From Terrabacter sp. MAHUQ-38 (GTDB lineage: Bacteria; Actinomycetota; Actinomycetes; Actinomycetales; Dermatophilaceae): 64,000 nt of DNA. Below, piece by piece: positions 50,983 through 59,421 of this stretch. Below the pieces are notes generated by a model. That model had not been told where the DNA came from. It saw only the letters and a list, made by a program, of their open reading frames with translations, and did no database searches. Both the position numbers and the translations under genes were made by a program. The DNA lies in NCBI RefSeq assembly GCF_014518425.1, contig NZ_JACVCU010000007.1, positions 1 to 64,000 of the forward strand, written 5' to 3'. Within the stretch, counting starts at the first letter, position 1; each line of letters opens with the position of its first letter.

Positions 50983-52833
50983 ATGTCCCGTTCCACCCGC
51001 CGCATCGCCGGCGTCGCCATCGCAGGTGCCTGCGTCGCGGCGCTCGCGGCACCCGCTCTGGCGGCACCGACCGCCGCGCCGGACGCGAGCAAGGCGCCAG
51101 GCAAGTCGCAGATCGACATCCAGATCCTGTCGTTCAACGACTTCCACGGAAACCTCGAGACGCCGAGCGGATCGAGTGCCCGTGTCGTCACGGGCCACTT
51201 CGTCGATGTCAATGACACCGACAGGGACGGCAACGTGACCGAGATCCTCGAGTCCGGGCCGAACGCCGGTGGCGTGGAGTACCTCGCGACGCACCTCGCG
51301 CAGGCCCGCGCCGGGCACGAGAACACCGTCACCGTCGCCGCGGGCGACCTCGTGGGCGCCACGCCGCTGCTCTCCGCGGCCTTCCACGACGAGCCGTCGA
51401 TCGAGGCGATGAATGAGCTGGGCCTCGATGTCGCGGCGGTGGGCAACCACGAGTTCGACGAGGGCTTCCGCGAGCTGCAGCGCCTCGACGCGGGCGGGTG
51501 CATCGACGACGGTGACGGCGCCGCGAACCAGAACTCGTGTCCCGACGGCTCCTTCGCCGGCGCATCCTTCCCCTACCTCGCCGCCAACGTCGTCGAGATC
51601 GCCACGGGCAAGACGATCCTGCCGCCGTACGCGATCAAGACGTTCAACGGCGCGAAGGTCGCCTTCATCGGCATGACCCTGGAGGGCACGCCGAGCATCG
51701 TCACGGCCGCGGGTGTCGCAGGGCTCACGTTCAAGGACGAGGCCGACACCGCGAACGCCCTCGTCCCGGTCCTGAAGGAGCAGGGCGTCAACGCGATCGT
51801 GGTCCTGCTCCACGAGGGTGGCAACCTCAGCCGTATGCCGTGGACCGACCCGGCCACCGGTGTCACCTCGCAGGTCAGCGCCGACTACGACTACGTCTGC
51901 GGTCGCGGCGGCACGCTCTCGGGCGCGCTCCTCGACATCAACAGCCGGCTCGACCCGGCCATCGACATGATCGTCTCCGGTCACACGCACCAGCCCTACG
52001 TGTGTGCGCTGCCCGACAAGGCCGACAACCCGCGCCTCGTCACGTCCGCCTCGTCGTTCGGTCGCCTCTACACCGAGACCAACGTCAAGTACGACCGTCG
52101 CACGTCCGACATCATCCGCCCGACGATGGCCGACTCGGTCAACCGGATCGTCTCGCGGGACGTGGCGAAGGACGCCGGCGAGTCCGCGCTCATCGCCAAG
52201 TACAAGACGCTCGTGGCATCGATCGCCAACAAGGTCATCGGCCAGGTGTCCGGCTCCTCGGTCAGCCGCACGGCCAACGACGCAGGCGAGTCCCCGCTCG
52301 GGGACCTCATCGCCGACGCCCAGCTCGCCGACCCGTCGACGATCCCGCCGGGTGGCGTAGCTCCGGTCGTGTCGTTCATGAACCCGGGCGGCATCCGGGC
52401 AGACCTGTTGGAGAACGCTGCGGGCGACGTGACCTACGAGGCCGCGTTCACGGTGCAGCCGTTCAACAACTACCTCGTCTCACTGAACCTGACGGGGCAG
52501 CAGATCGTGAACGTGCTGAACCAGCAGTTCGTCAACTCCTCGGGTGCGCCGACCCGTCCCTACGTCCTCGCGACGAGTGCGGGACTGACCTACACCCATG
52601 ACCGGGCGACGGTCAGCAACGTCCAGATCAACGGTGCTCCGATCGACCTGGCCGCGACGTACAGGGTGGTGACCAACAACTTCCTCGCGGACGGTGGAGA
52701 CGGGTTCCCGGCGTTCCGGGACGGGACCGGCAAGTACTTCGGTGGGCTCGACATCGACGCGTTCGCCAACTACCTCGAGGCGCACTCGCCGTACGTTCCC
52801 GGCCCGCTCGACCGGGTCACGTTCGTCCCGTGA
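50983..52833 (+). CDS. Secreted 5'-nucleotidase / 2',3'-cyclic phosphodiesterase-like metallophosphatase
   Basis: The 616-aa protein has a Sec signal peptide (RRIAGVAIAGACVAALAAPALA-type core, cleavage near residue 28-32), a calcineurin-like domain with SFNDFHGN, AGDLVGATP, GNHEFDEG and SGHTHQPY metal ligands, and a C-terminal 5'-nucleotidase domain (FMNPGGIRADLLE; FNNYLVSLNLTG). It probably scavenges phosphate from extracellular nucleotides. AAGGGGAAG precedes the ATG. No LPxTG or transmembrane anchor is seen. The 234 bp before it show no clear PHO box. Confidence 0.94.
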   Translation: MSRSTRRIAGVAIAGACVAALAAPALAAPTAAPDASKAPGKSQIDIQILSFNDFHGNLETPSGSSARVVTGHFVDVNDTDRDGNVTEILESGPNAGGVEYLATHLAQARAGHENTVTVAAGDLVGATPLLSAAFHDEPSIEAMNELGLDVAAVGNHEFDEGFRELQRLDAGGCIDDGDGAANQNSCPDGSFAGASFPYLAANVVEIATGKTILPPYAIKTFNGAKVAFIGMTLEGTPSIVTAAGVAGLTFKDEADTANALVPVLKEQGVNAIVVLLHEGGNLSRMPWTDPATGVTSQVSADYDYVCGRGGTLSGALLDINSRLDPAIDMIVSGHTHQPYVCALPDKADNPRLVTSASSFGRLYTETNVKYDRRTSDIIRPTMADSVNRIVSRDVAKDAGESALIAKYKTLVASIANKVIGQVSGSSVSRTANDAGESPLGDLIADAQLADPSTIPPGGVAPVVSFMNPGGIRADLLENAAGDVTYEAAFTVQPFNNYLVSLNLTGQQIVNVLNQQFVNSSGAPTRPYVLATSAGLTYTHDRATVSNVQINGAPIDLAATYRVVTNNFLADGGDGFPAFRDGTGKYFGGLDIDAFANYLEAHSPYVPGPLDRVTFVP

Positions 52834-52863
52834 GACTCGGAGGACACTGACAGCAGAGAGCGG

Positions 52864-52893
52864 CGGCCCGGTCCCCACAAGGGGGCCGGGCCG
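52864..52893. terminator. Bidirectional hairpin between the nucleotidase gene and glnR
   Basis: CGGCCCGGTCCCC / GGGGGCCGGGCCG, a 13-bp stem with one G-U pair and loop ACAA, lies between the two convergent stop codons. Confidence 0.8.
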
Positions 52894-52898
52894 TCCGC

Positions 52899-53627
52899 TC
52901 AGTCGACCGGGTAGGTCGTCGCCGGCTGGGGGCTGCTGGCGGGGGCGTCCGCCCCGGCGCGGTCGGGTACAAGGCGGTAGCCGACGTTTCGGACCGTGCC
53001 GATCAGCGCCTCGTGGTCGGGCCCGAGCTTCGCCCGCAGGCGACGCACGTGGACGTCGACGGTGCGCGTGCCGCCGTAGTAGTCGTAGCCCCAGACCTCC
53101 TGCAGCAGCTGGGCACGCGTGAAGACACGGCCGGGGTGCTGCGCGAGGTACTTGATGAGCTCGAACTCCTTGTAGGTCAGGTCGAGCGGGTGCCCACGGA
53201 ACCTCGCCGAGTAGCTGGCCTCGTCGATGACGAGCTCACCCGAGGTGATCGGCATGTCGAGGTCGGCCTCGTCGTCCTGCCCCTTCGTCATGGCCAGGCG
53301 CAGCCGTGCGTCGACCTCGGCCGGGCCCGCGGAGTCGAGGAGTACGTCGTCGAGCCCCCACTCGGCCGTGAGGCCGGCGAGGCCGCCCTCGGTGAGGACG
53401 GCCAGCAGGGGGGTGCCGATCCCGGTCGTGCGCAGGACCCGGCAGAGCGAGCGGGCACTGGCCAGCTCCCGCCGCGCATCGATGATGACGACGTCGCAGT
53501 CGGGCGAGTCGACGAGCGCGGTGGCCTCGGCGGGCAGGATGCGCACCGTGTGGCTCAGCAGCCCGAGGGCAGGCAGCACCTCGGCGCTCGGAGCGAGCGC
53601 GTTGGTCAGCAGCAGCAGTCGGGCCAT
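52899..53627 (-). CDS. glnR: Nitrogen-response regulator GlnR (OmpR family)
   Basis: The 242-aa regulator begins [21 protein letters not shown], nearly the Streptomyces GlnR N terminus (split here by my reading), and has the receiver phosphorylation-site region [11 protein letters not shown] and C-terminal winged helix [20 protein letters not shown]. GlnR controls ammonium assimilation and nitrate genes without a paired sensor kinase. TATCCT lies 7 nt before the ATG, while GGAG abuts it, so it is probably leaderless. Confidence 0.94.
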   Translation of the reverse strand: MARLLLLTNALAPSAEVLPALGLLSHTVRILPAEATALVDSPDCDVVIIDARRELASARSLCRVLRTTGIGTPLLAVLTEGGLAGLTAEWGLDDVLLDSAGPAEVDARLRLAMTKGQDDEADLDMPITSGELVIDEASYSARFRGHPLDLTYKEFELIKYLAQHPGRVFTRAQLLQEVWGYDYYGGTRTVDVHVRRLRAKLGPDHEALIGTVRNVGYRLVPDRAGADAPASSPQPATTYPVD

Positions 53628-53693
53628 CTCCTGCAGGATAGGCGAGACTGGTCACGCAGGGACCAGACCCGATGAACCTTGAGACGGAGCGAG

Positions 53694-53942
53694 ATGCGCG
53701 CGACGACGACCGTGACGGTGCGCTACTGGGCCGCGGCGCGTGCGGCTGCGGGCACCGACGGCGAAGTCCTCCCCGGCGGCACGGTCGGTGCGGTCGTCGA
53801 CGCTGCCGTGGCAGCGCATCCCGAGCTCGCCCGCGTGGCACGGGTCGCGAGCTTCCTGCTCGACGGCCGCAAGGTCACGCGCGAGGCTCCCGTCAGCGAC
53901 GGCGCGACGGTCGAGGTCCTGCCGCCGTTCGCCGGCGGGTGA
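53694..53942 (+). CDS. MoaD/ThiS-family sulfur-carrier protein
   Basis: The 82-aa ubiquitin-fold protein ends in the diagnostic Gly-Gly (PPFAGG) that is adenylated and thiocarboxylated in the family. VTVRYWAAARAAAGT matches the MoaD first strand and helix. No other molybdopterin genes are close. ATG at 53694 (GGAG 4 nt before it) is preferred over TTG at 53679. Confidence 0.88.
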   Translation: MRATTTVTVRYWAAARAAAGTDGEVLPGGTVGAVVDAAVAAHPELARVARVASFLLDGRKVTREAPVSDGATVEVLPPFAGG

Positions 53943-53948
53943 TGCACA

Positions 53949-54806
53949 ATGGCCCCCGTGCCTGAGGACAGTGCGGCCCTCCGCGAGCCCGGCCCCGACG
54001 ACGACGGGGCCTCGCGTGACGTCCCGGGCGGCGTCCTCGGCGGGTCGCTCCGGCTGCCCCTCACGCCGGTCGGCGCGGACCGCGTCCGCTGGGCGAGCGT
54101 CGCGGCCACGCTCGTCGCCGCGGTCGCGCTCCTGGTCGCCCAGGGCACCGGGTATGCCGCCACGTTGGCCGTGACGCTGGTGCTGGCCCTCGCGGTCGCC
54201 TGGGGATGGCCCGTCCTCACCGGGTCGTTCACGCCGTCGGCGACGACCGGGGTGCTCGCCGTCGCCGCCGTCGCGATGGTGCTGAGCGCGCTCCGAGAGG
54301 ACCTCTTGTGGGTGCCGGCCGCCGCCGCGTTCGGCGTCGTGCTCGCCTTCTTCGGTCAGCTCGTGCGCCGTACCGGCCGCGAGGGGCTCGTGCTGACGCT
54401 CCTGTCGGCGTTCGGCGGGCTCGTCATCATCGCGTCGGGCACCACGGCCGTCGTCGCCGCCAACAGCGACCGTGGCCAGGCGGTGGCAGTCGTGGCGATG
54501 GCCGCCGTCGGCGCCGCCGTCGTCACCGACCTGCTGGCCGGGGTGCGGGCCGCCGCGCCGCTGCTCGGAGCCGTCGCGCTCGTGGTTGCCGTGCTCGCCG
54601 CCGTCGTCGCGACCACTCGCGTCGCCGAGGTCGGTGCGCTCGAGGCTGTCGGCATCGGGGCCGCCGTCGGCACCGTCTCGTGGTCGTTCCGCAGGGTCCT
54701 CGCGCTCCAGCCCGCGATGCTGACGCTGCGCGGCCAGATCGGGGCAGGCGCGGGCTCTGTGCTCGCGGTCGGCGCCGTCGTGCACGTCTTCTCCGTCCTC
54801 ACCTGA
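53949..54806 (+). CDS. Hypothetical integral membrane protein
   Basis: A 285-aa protein with an acidic Gly/Pro-rich N terminus (about 1-45) and six to eight Ala/Val-rich transmembrane helices. No family function is recognised; similar proteins are seen downstream of glnR in other actinobacteria (from memory). It follows the MoaD-like gene by 6 bp and is probably cotranscribed. Confidence 0.8.
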   Translation: MAPVPEDSAALREPGPDDDGASRDVPGGVLGGSLRLPLTPVGADRVRWASVAATLVAAVALLVAQGTGYAATLAVTLVLALAVAWGWPVLTGSFTPSATTGVLAVAAVAMVLSALREDLLWVPAAAAFGVVLAFFGQLVRRTGREGLVLTLLSAFGGLVIIASGTTAVVAANSDRGQAVAVVAMAAVGAAVVTDLLAGVRAAAPLLGAVALVVAVLAAVVATTRVAEVGALEAVGIGAAVGTVSWSFRRVLALQPAMLTLRGQIGAGAGSVLAVGAVVHVFSVLT

Positions 54807-54851
54807 CCCGCGCTCTGCACCGTCTGAGGCCAGACGTCGGGGCCTGACGGA

Positions 54852-55223
54852 TCAGTAGACGAGGGCCTGGGCGCCCGGCGTCAGGACCTCCTCGACGAAG
54901 ACGGCCGCGCCCTTGATGACGGCGCCCTCGACCAGCTGCTCCTCGCTGAGCTCGCGCCGGGCCGCGCACTGCGTGCAGACGGTGAGCCGGCCACCCGCGA
55001 GCACCGCGTCGCGCAGCTCGACGAGCGGGGCGGCATACGGCAGCTCGAACTGCTCGGCACGACCGGGGACGGCCATCCAGGTCGACTCGCCGGTCAGCCA
55101 GAGCGACACGTCGACCCCGCTCGCGACGGCCGTGGCGGCGACCGTGAACGCCTGCGAGAGACGCTCTGGCGCCTCGGTTCCGGCGGTGACCTTGACGACG
55201 AGTGAGCGCGCGGGGGAGTCCAT
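54852..55223 (-). CDS. DsrE/DsrF-like family protein
   Basis: The 123-aa protein has the DsrE fold wording (LVVKVTAGTEAPERLSQAF; VELRDAVLAGGRLTVC) and a CTQC motif at about residue 80, candidate for sulfur or redox chemistry. ATG at 55223 has TAGCCT exactly 6 nt upstream. It is divergent from the nitrobindin-like gene with only 23 bp between start codons. Confidence 0.88.
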   Translation of the reverse strand: MDSPARSLVVKVTAGTEAPERLSQAFTVAATAVASGVDVSLWLTGESTWMAVPGRAEQFELPYAAPLVELRDAVLAGGRLTVCTQCAARRELSEEQLVEGAVIKGAAVFVEEVLTPGAQALVY

Positions 55224-55246
55224 GGGATCAGGCTACGATCGGGCGC

Positions 55247-55744
55247 ATGTTCAACCTCGACCAGGACATCCCGGAGCCGCTGCGCCCCCTCGCGTGGCTC
55301 ATCGGACGCTGGGAAGGCGCCGGGGTCGTCGGCTACCCGACGATCGAGTCGGCGCACTTCGGCCAGGAGGTCGAGGTGACGCACGACGGGCGCGGCTTCC
55401 TCAAGTGGGAGAGCAAGGCGTGGATCCTCGACTCCGAGAACGGCGCCAAGGTGCGACCGGCCGCCGTCGAGTCCGGCTTCTGGCGCCCGCTCGAGAACGG
55501 CGAGGTCGAGCTGCTCCTCGCACACCCGACCGGCATCCTCGAGCTCTACTACGGCCAGATCGAGCCGGCCAAGATCCAGCTGCGCACCGACGGCGTACTG
55601 CGCTCGCCCGGGGCAAAGGAGTACAACGCGGCGACGCGGATGTACGGCCTCGTCGAGTCACAGCTGATGTGGGTCATGGACATGGCTGCCGTCGGCAAGG
55701 AGCTCCAGAGCCACGTGTCCGCCACCCTCAAGCGCGTGGAATGA
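55247..55744 (+). CDS. Nitrobindin-like heme-binding beta-barrel protein (FABP/DUF1794)
   Basis: The 165-aa barrel protein has the family GxWxGxG motif (IGRWEGAG) near residue 20 and a C-terminal LMWVMDMAAVG strand. Nitrobindins bind ferric heme and NO or isomerise peroxynitrite; the heme-ligand His is probably in ESAHFGQEVE or AHPTGILELYY. TACGAT lies 7 nt before ATG. Followed 10 bp later by ygfZ. Confidence 0.9.
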   Translation: MFNLDQDIPEPLRPLAWLIGRWEGAGVVGYPTIESAHFGQEVEVTHDGRGFLKWESKAWILDSENGAKVRPAAVESGFWRPLENGEVELLLAHPTGILELYYGQIEPAKIQLRTDGVLRSPGAKEYNAATRMYGLVESQLMWVMDMAAVGKELQSHVSATLKRVE

Positions 55745-55754
55745 GGCGTACGCC

Positions 55755-56846
55755 GTGAGCGTTCCACCCCACATGAGCGACGTGGAGCTGCCCACCCGGC
55801 CGACCCCCCCGACGGCCCCGACGGCCCCGACGGCATCGAGGAGTCCACTGCTGTCACGGCCCGGAGGCGTGGCCGGCGAGGGTCTCGAGGCGAGCGTCGC
55901 CCTGCACTACGGCGACCCGATGCGCGAGCAGCGCCTCCTCGAGGAGGGCCTCGCCGTCGTCGACCTGTCGCACCGCGACGTCGTCACCGTGACCGGCCCC
56001 GACCGGCTCAGCTGGCTCCACTCGCTGACCACGCAGCACCTGCTCGGACTCGAGCCGCGCCAGTCACGCGAGGCGCTGATCCTCTCCCCCAAGGGCCACG
56101 TCGAGCACTCCCTGCACGTCGTCGACGACGGCGAGACGACGTGGATCACGACCGAGCCCGGCGCCGGCCAGGCGCTCGTCGACTGGCTCGACCGCATGCG
56201 TTTCATGCTGCGGGTCGAGGTCGCGCTCGTCACCGACGCCTGGGCCGTGCTCGGTGAGCCGCACGCGAGTGAGTCGGCCGCCGGAGAGCCGCTCGCGTGG
56301 CGCGACCCGTGGCCCGACCTCGTCGGCGACACGACGGCATACGGCCCGGTCGACCAGCACCCCGGCACCGAGCGGGCTTGGCGCGAGGTCATCGTGCCGC
56401 GCGCGGATCTCGTTGCGGCAGTAGCGGATCGGCCCCTCGCCGGTCTCTGGGCCGCCGAGGCGTTGCGTATCGCGGCCTGGCGTCCCCGGCTCGGTCTCGA
56501 GACCGACCACCGCACCATCGTCCACGAGGTCGACTGGCTGCGCACCGCCGTGCACCTGCACAAGGGCTGCTACCGCGGGCAGGAGACCGTGGCGCGCGTG
56601 CACAACCTCGGGCGGCCGCCTCGGCGTCTCGTGTTCCTCCACCTCGACGGCTCGGGACACGTCCTGCCGGCGCGGGGGAGCGAGGTCCGCGCGGGTGACC
56701 GCGTCGTCGGCCACGTCACGTCGGTGGGCCGTCACCACGTCGACGGGCCGATCGCGCTGGCCCTCATCAAGCGCAACACCGACCCCGCGCTCGAGCTGCT
56801 CGTCGAGGACCTGTCGGCGGCGCAGACGACCATCGTCGCCCCCTGA
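55755..56846 (+). CDS. ygfZ: Folate-binding protein YgfZ
   Basis: The 363-aa GcvT-like protein has the defining K-G-C-Y-x-G-Q-E motif (HKGCYRGQETVARV). It assists iron-sulfur cluster assembly or repair with tetrahydrofolate. The N terminus is unusual: a PTPPTAPTAPTAS low-complexity stretch (residues about 14-32) precedes the domain, so a later start is possible. The GTG start lies 10 bp after the nitrobindin-like gene. Confidence 0.93.
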   Translation: MSVPPHMSDVELPTRPTPPTAPTAPTASRSPLLSRPGGVAGEGLEASVALHYGDPMREQRLLEEGLAVVDLSHRDVVTVTGPDRLSWLHSLTTQHLLGLEPRQSREALILSPKGHVEHSLHVVDDGETTWITTEPGAGQALVDWLDRMRFMLRVEVALVTDAWAVLGEPHASESAAGEPLAWRDPWPDLVGDTTAYGPVDQHPGTERAWREVIVPRADLVAAVADRPLAGLWAAEALRIAAWRPRLGLETDHRTIVHEVDWLRTAVHLHKGCYRGQETVARVHNLGRPPRRLVFLHLDGSGHVLPARGSEVRAGDRVVGHVTSVGRHHVDGPIALALIKRNTDPALELLVEDLSAAQTTIVAP

Positions 56847-56881
56847 CCGAGGGCGTCCCGGGCGCTGGCAGGATGTGCGGC

Positions 56882-57736
56882 ATGAGCACCGCACGCACCG
56901 CCGCGAGCACCCTGATCACCGTCGCCCCGACCGGCGCCGAGACCGCGAAGGCGGACGTCCCGGCGCTCCCGACGACACCGGAGGAGCTGGTCGAGACCGC
57001 CGTGGCGTGCGAGCGCACCGGTGCGGCGCTCATCCACATCCACGTGCGTGACCGCGAGCACCAGCCCACTCTGGACGCGGTGTTCCTCAAGGAGGCCGTC
57101 GCCGGGGTCCGCGAGGCGACCGACCTGGTCGTCCAGCTCTCGACGGGCGGCTCGATCACCGACCCGCTCGAGCAGCGGTTGACGGTCCTCGACGCCGACC
57201 CCGACTCGTGCTCGTTGACGTGCGGCACGACGAACTTCGGCGACGGGGTCTTCCTCAACCCGTGGGGGTTCATGGTCGACCTCTACACGCAGGCCCAGGA
57301 GCGTGAGGTCGTGCCGGAGTTCGAGCTCTTCGAGCTCGGCCACGTCCACGCCCTGCGCCGGCTCATCGACGAGTGCGGCCTCCCCTTCGGCGGCAAGGTG
57401 CACGTCGACTTCGTGACCGGGGTGCCGGGTTCGATGCCGGGTACGCCGCAGGCGCTGCTCGCCGGCGTCGCGATGCTGCCGCCCGAGGTGACGAGCTGGT
57501 CGGCGACCGGAATCGGCCGCGCGCACCTGCCGATCCTCGCCGCGGCACTCTCGGCCGGCGGTCACCTGCGCGTGGGCATGGAGGACAACCTCATGTACGC
57601 CAAGGGTCGGCCGGTCGAGCACAACAGCGAGCTCGTGGCCCGCGCGGCGCAGATCGCGACGATCATGCAGCGTCCGCCGATGTCGACGACCGAGGCCCGT
57701 GCGGTCCTGGCCATCAAGGACCGCCGCACCCGCTGA
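56882..57736 (+). CDS. BKACE-family beta-keto acid cleavage enzyme
   Basis: The 284-aa TIM-barrel enzyme has the zinc ligands of the family: LIHIHVRD (HxH) and the later GGKVHVDFVTG. BKACE enzymes condense a beta-keto acid with acetyl-CoA to give acetoacetate and a new CoA thioester; the founding member cleaves 3-keto-5-aminohexanoate in lysine fermentation. No lysine-fermentation genes are nearby, so the substrate is open. ATG at 56882 with AGGA 8 nt upstream is preferred to ATG at 56873. Confidence 0.88.
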   Translation: MSTARTAASTLITVAPTGAETAKADVPALPTTPEELVETAVACERTGAALIHIHVRDREHQPTLDAVFLKEAVAGVREATDLVVQLSTGGSITDPLEQRLTVLDADPDSCSLTCGTTNFGDGVFLNPWGFMVDLYTQAQEREVVPEFELFELGHVHALRRLIDECGLPFGGKVHVDFVTGVPGSMPGTPQALLAGVAMLPPEVTSWSATGIGRAHLPILAAALSAGGHLRVGMEDNLMYAKGRPVEHNSELVARAAQIATIMQRPPMSTTEARAVLAIKDRRTR

Positions 57737-57749
57737 GCTCAGCCATGTT

Positions 57750-57847
57750 TCGCGCGCTCATGCGATGAGCGCGCGATCCGTCCCGGGGCGCGCGAAACTC
57801 CGCGCGTGCGAGTGATGCTTCGCGCGCTCGGATCATGAGCGCGCGAA
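57750..57847. repeat. Two tandem GC-rich hairpins, about 70-bp period
   Basis: Hairpin A: TCGCGCGCTCAT / ATGAGCGCGCGA (57750-57761 and 57765-57776, loop GCG). Hairpin B: TTCGCGCGCTC / GAGCGCGCGAA (57819-57829 and 57837-57847). A further GGGCGCGCGAAACT lies between them. The element fills most of the 178-bp gap between the BKACE and XRE genes. Confidence 0.8.
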
Positions 57848-57914
57848 ACGGTGTGGGCGGGGTCACGCTGTCCGGAGTTTGCATTTTGCTTGCTCGAGTT
57901 AGCACAATGGAGGT

Positions 57915-58388
57915 GTGAGCAAGCTTCCGCTACCCGACCTCGGGGCCTACTTGCGCGAGCAGCGCGAGAGTGCCCAGCTGTCGCTGCGCCAGCTTGCCGA
58001 GATGGCGGGCGTCTCCAACCCCTATCTGTCGCAGATCGAGCGCGGGCTGAAGCGGCCGAGCGCCGAGATCCTGCAGCAGATCGCCAAGGGACTGCAGGTC
58101 TCCGCCGAGTCGCTGTACGTCCGGGCCGGCATCCTCGACGAGAGGGTCGCCGACCACGACCCTGCGGCCGCGCCCGACGTCCTCTCCGCCATCGCCGCCG
58201 ACCCGGTCCTCACCGACCGGCAGCGCGGGGTGCTCGTCGACATCTACCTGTCGTTCGTCGGCGAGGACGAGACGACGTCCCGAAGCACGCCCAGGACCAG
58301 ACCCGCGCCGGCCGCAGCACCCCGCCGGCGCCCGTCGCGCAGCGCCACCGCTGACGCGACCCCCGAGCTCAACGAGAAGGAGAACTGA
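57915..58388 (+). CDS. XRE-family HTH regulator (Rv0474-like)
   Basis: The 157-aa protein has an N-terminal Cro/C1 HTH (SLRQLAEMAGVSNPYLSQIERG, residues about 22-45) with the PSAEILQQIAKGL extension, and a Pro/Arg/Ala-rich C terminus. It directly precedes the HbhA-like gene (2-bp gap), as Rv0474 precedes hbhA. CACAAT (57903-57908) ends 6 nt before the GTG and TTGCAT (57879-57884) is 18 bp further up, predicting a leaderless transcript; GGAGG touches the start codon too closely to act as Shine-Dalgarno. Confidence 0.9.
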   Translation: MSKLPLPDLGAYLREQRESAQLSLRQLAEMAGVSNPYLSQIERGLKRPSAEILQQIAKGLQVSAESLYVRAGILDERVADHDPAAAPDVLSAIAADPVLTDRQRGVLVDIYLSFVGEDETTSRSTPRTRPAPAAAPRRRPSRSATADATPELNEKEN

Positions 58389-58390
58389 GC

Positions 58391-59317
58391 ATGGCTCTCA
58401 ACAAGAAGATCACCCAGGCCGTGAAGGACGCCCAGAAGCAGGCCGAGGCGGTTGTCGCCGACGTGCGTGGCCAGCTCGGCCACCTCGACGGCAAGCTGCC
58501 CGAGGTCACGGTCGACCCGACGCCGTTCTACGCGGTCGTCGGCGCCGCGAACATCGCGATCGACACCGTCCGCGCCGCCAGCGAGCAGCTCGAGGCCGCC
58601 CGCCGGCAGGCCAAGGGCGTCGACGTGCGCAAGGGCGCCAAGAAGGAGACCGACCAGCTCCAGAAGGACCTTCAGAAGCGGATCGCCGACCTGCAGGGCC
58701 GCACGCTCGAGCTCCAGAAGCTCGCCACGAAGTATGCCGACCGCTTCGTCGCGCAGGCCCAGGAGCTCCCGACCCGCGTCCTCAACGAGGGTCTCGTCAT
58801 CGCGAGCAACGCCAAGGACCAGTACGACGCCGCTGCGGCCCGCGGTGAGAAGGTCGTCACCGACCTGCGCGCCCAGAGCGAGCGCACCGCGTTCGACCTC
58901 GCCGAGCGCGGCACCGCAACCGTGACCCGCGGCCGTCACGTCGCCGAGACCGCCGTCAGCGAGGGCGAGAAGGTCGCGCAGAGCCTGCTCGACGTCGTCG
59001 TCAAGGACGCCTCGAAGGTCGGCGCGCAGGTCTCGACGTCGGCCGACGCCATCGAGTCCGCCGCCGCGCCGGTCGCGCCGAAGCGCACCGCCGAGCACGA
59101 GAAGGCGGTCCGCTCGTCCACCGCGAAGAAGGCTGCAGCGACGCGCAAGGCCAACGAGACCGAGGCCACGACGACCCGCAAGGTCGCCGCCCGCACCTCG
59201 TCCGCCTCGTCCGCCGCGTCCTCGACGAAGGCTCCGGCCAAGAAGGCGACGACGACCACCGCCGCGAAGAAGGCCCCTGCCAAGAAGGCCGCCAAGAAGG
59301 CCGCCAAGAAGGCCTGA
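58391..59317 (+). CDS. Heparin-binding hemagglutinin-like protein (HbhA-like)
   Basis: The 308-aa protein has an N-terminal segment like HbhA (PFYAVVGAANIAIDTVR), a long heptad-rich coiled coil (residues about 60-150) and a C-terminal Lys/Ala-rich tail with KKAPAKKAAKKAAKKA repeats. In mycobacteria HbhA is a surface adhesin also tied to lipid inclusions; its Lys-rich tail binds heparan sulfate and is methylated. There is no signal peptide, as in HbhA. AAGGAG precedes ATG at 58391. Confidence 0.85.
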   Translation: MALNKKITQAVKDAQKQAEAVVADVRGQLGHLDGKLPEVTVDPTPFYAVVGAANIAIDTVRAASEQLEAARRQAKGVDVRKGAKKETDQLQKDLQKRIADLQGRTLELQKLATKYADRFVAQAQELPTRVLNEGLVIASNAKDQYDAAAARGEKVVTDLRAQSERTAFDLAERGTATVTRGRHVAETAVSEGEKVAQSLLDVVVKDASKVGAQVSTSADAIESAAAPVAPKRTAEHEKAVRSSTAKKAAATRKANETEATTTRKVAARTSSASSAASSTKAPAKKATTTTAAKKAPAKKAAKKAAKKA

Positions 59318-59330
59318 CCGACCAGCAGGA

Positions 59331-59364
59331 ACGAGGCCGTCACCCACCCGGGTGGCGGCCTCGT
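59331..59364 (+). terminator. Hairpin after the HbhA-like gene
   Basis: ACGAGGCCGTCACCC / GGGTGGCGGCCTCGT, a 15-bp stem with one G-U pair and loop ACCC, begins 14 bp after the stop codon. Confidence 0.8.
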
Positions 59365-59421
59365 CGTTGTCGCCGGGGCTGGGCGCGGGCAGGTCACGGG
59401 CGCTCCGGCATACTGCGGGAC

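Noticed and set aside
53679-53693. TTG start for the MoaD-like gene
   Set aside because: ATG at 53694 has a GGAG 4 nt upstream and gives the usual family length; the extension adds only MRRSE.
57750-57847. CRISPR array in the repeated GC-rich hairpins
   Set aside because: Only two palindromic units, no regular unique spacers and no cas genes.
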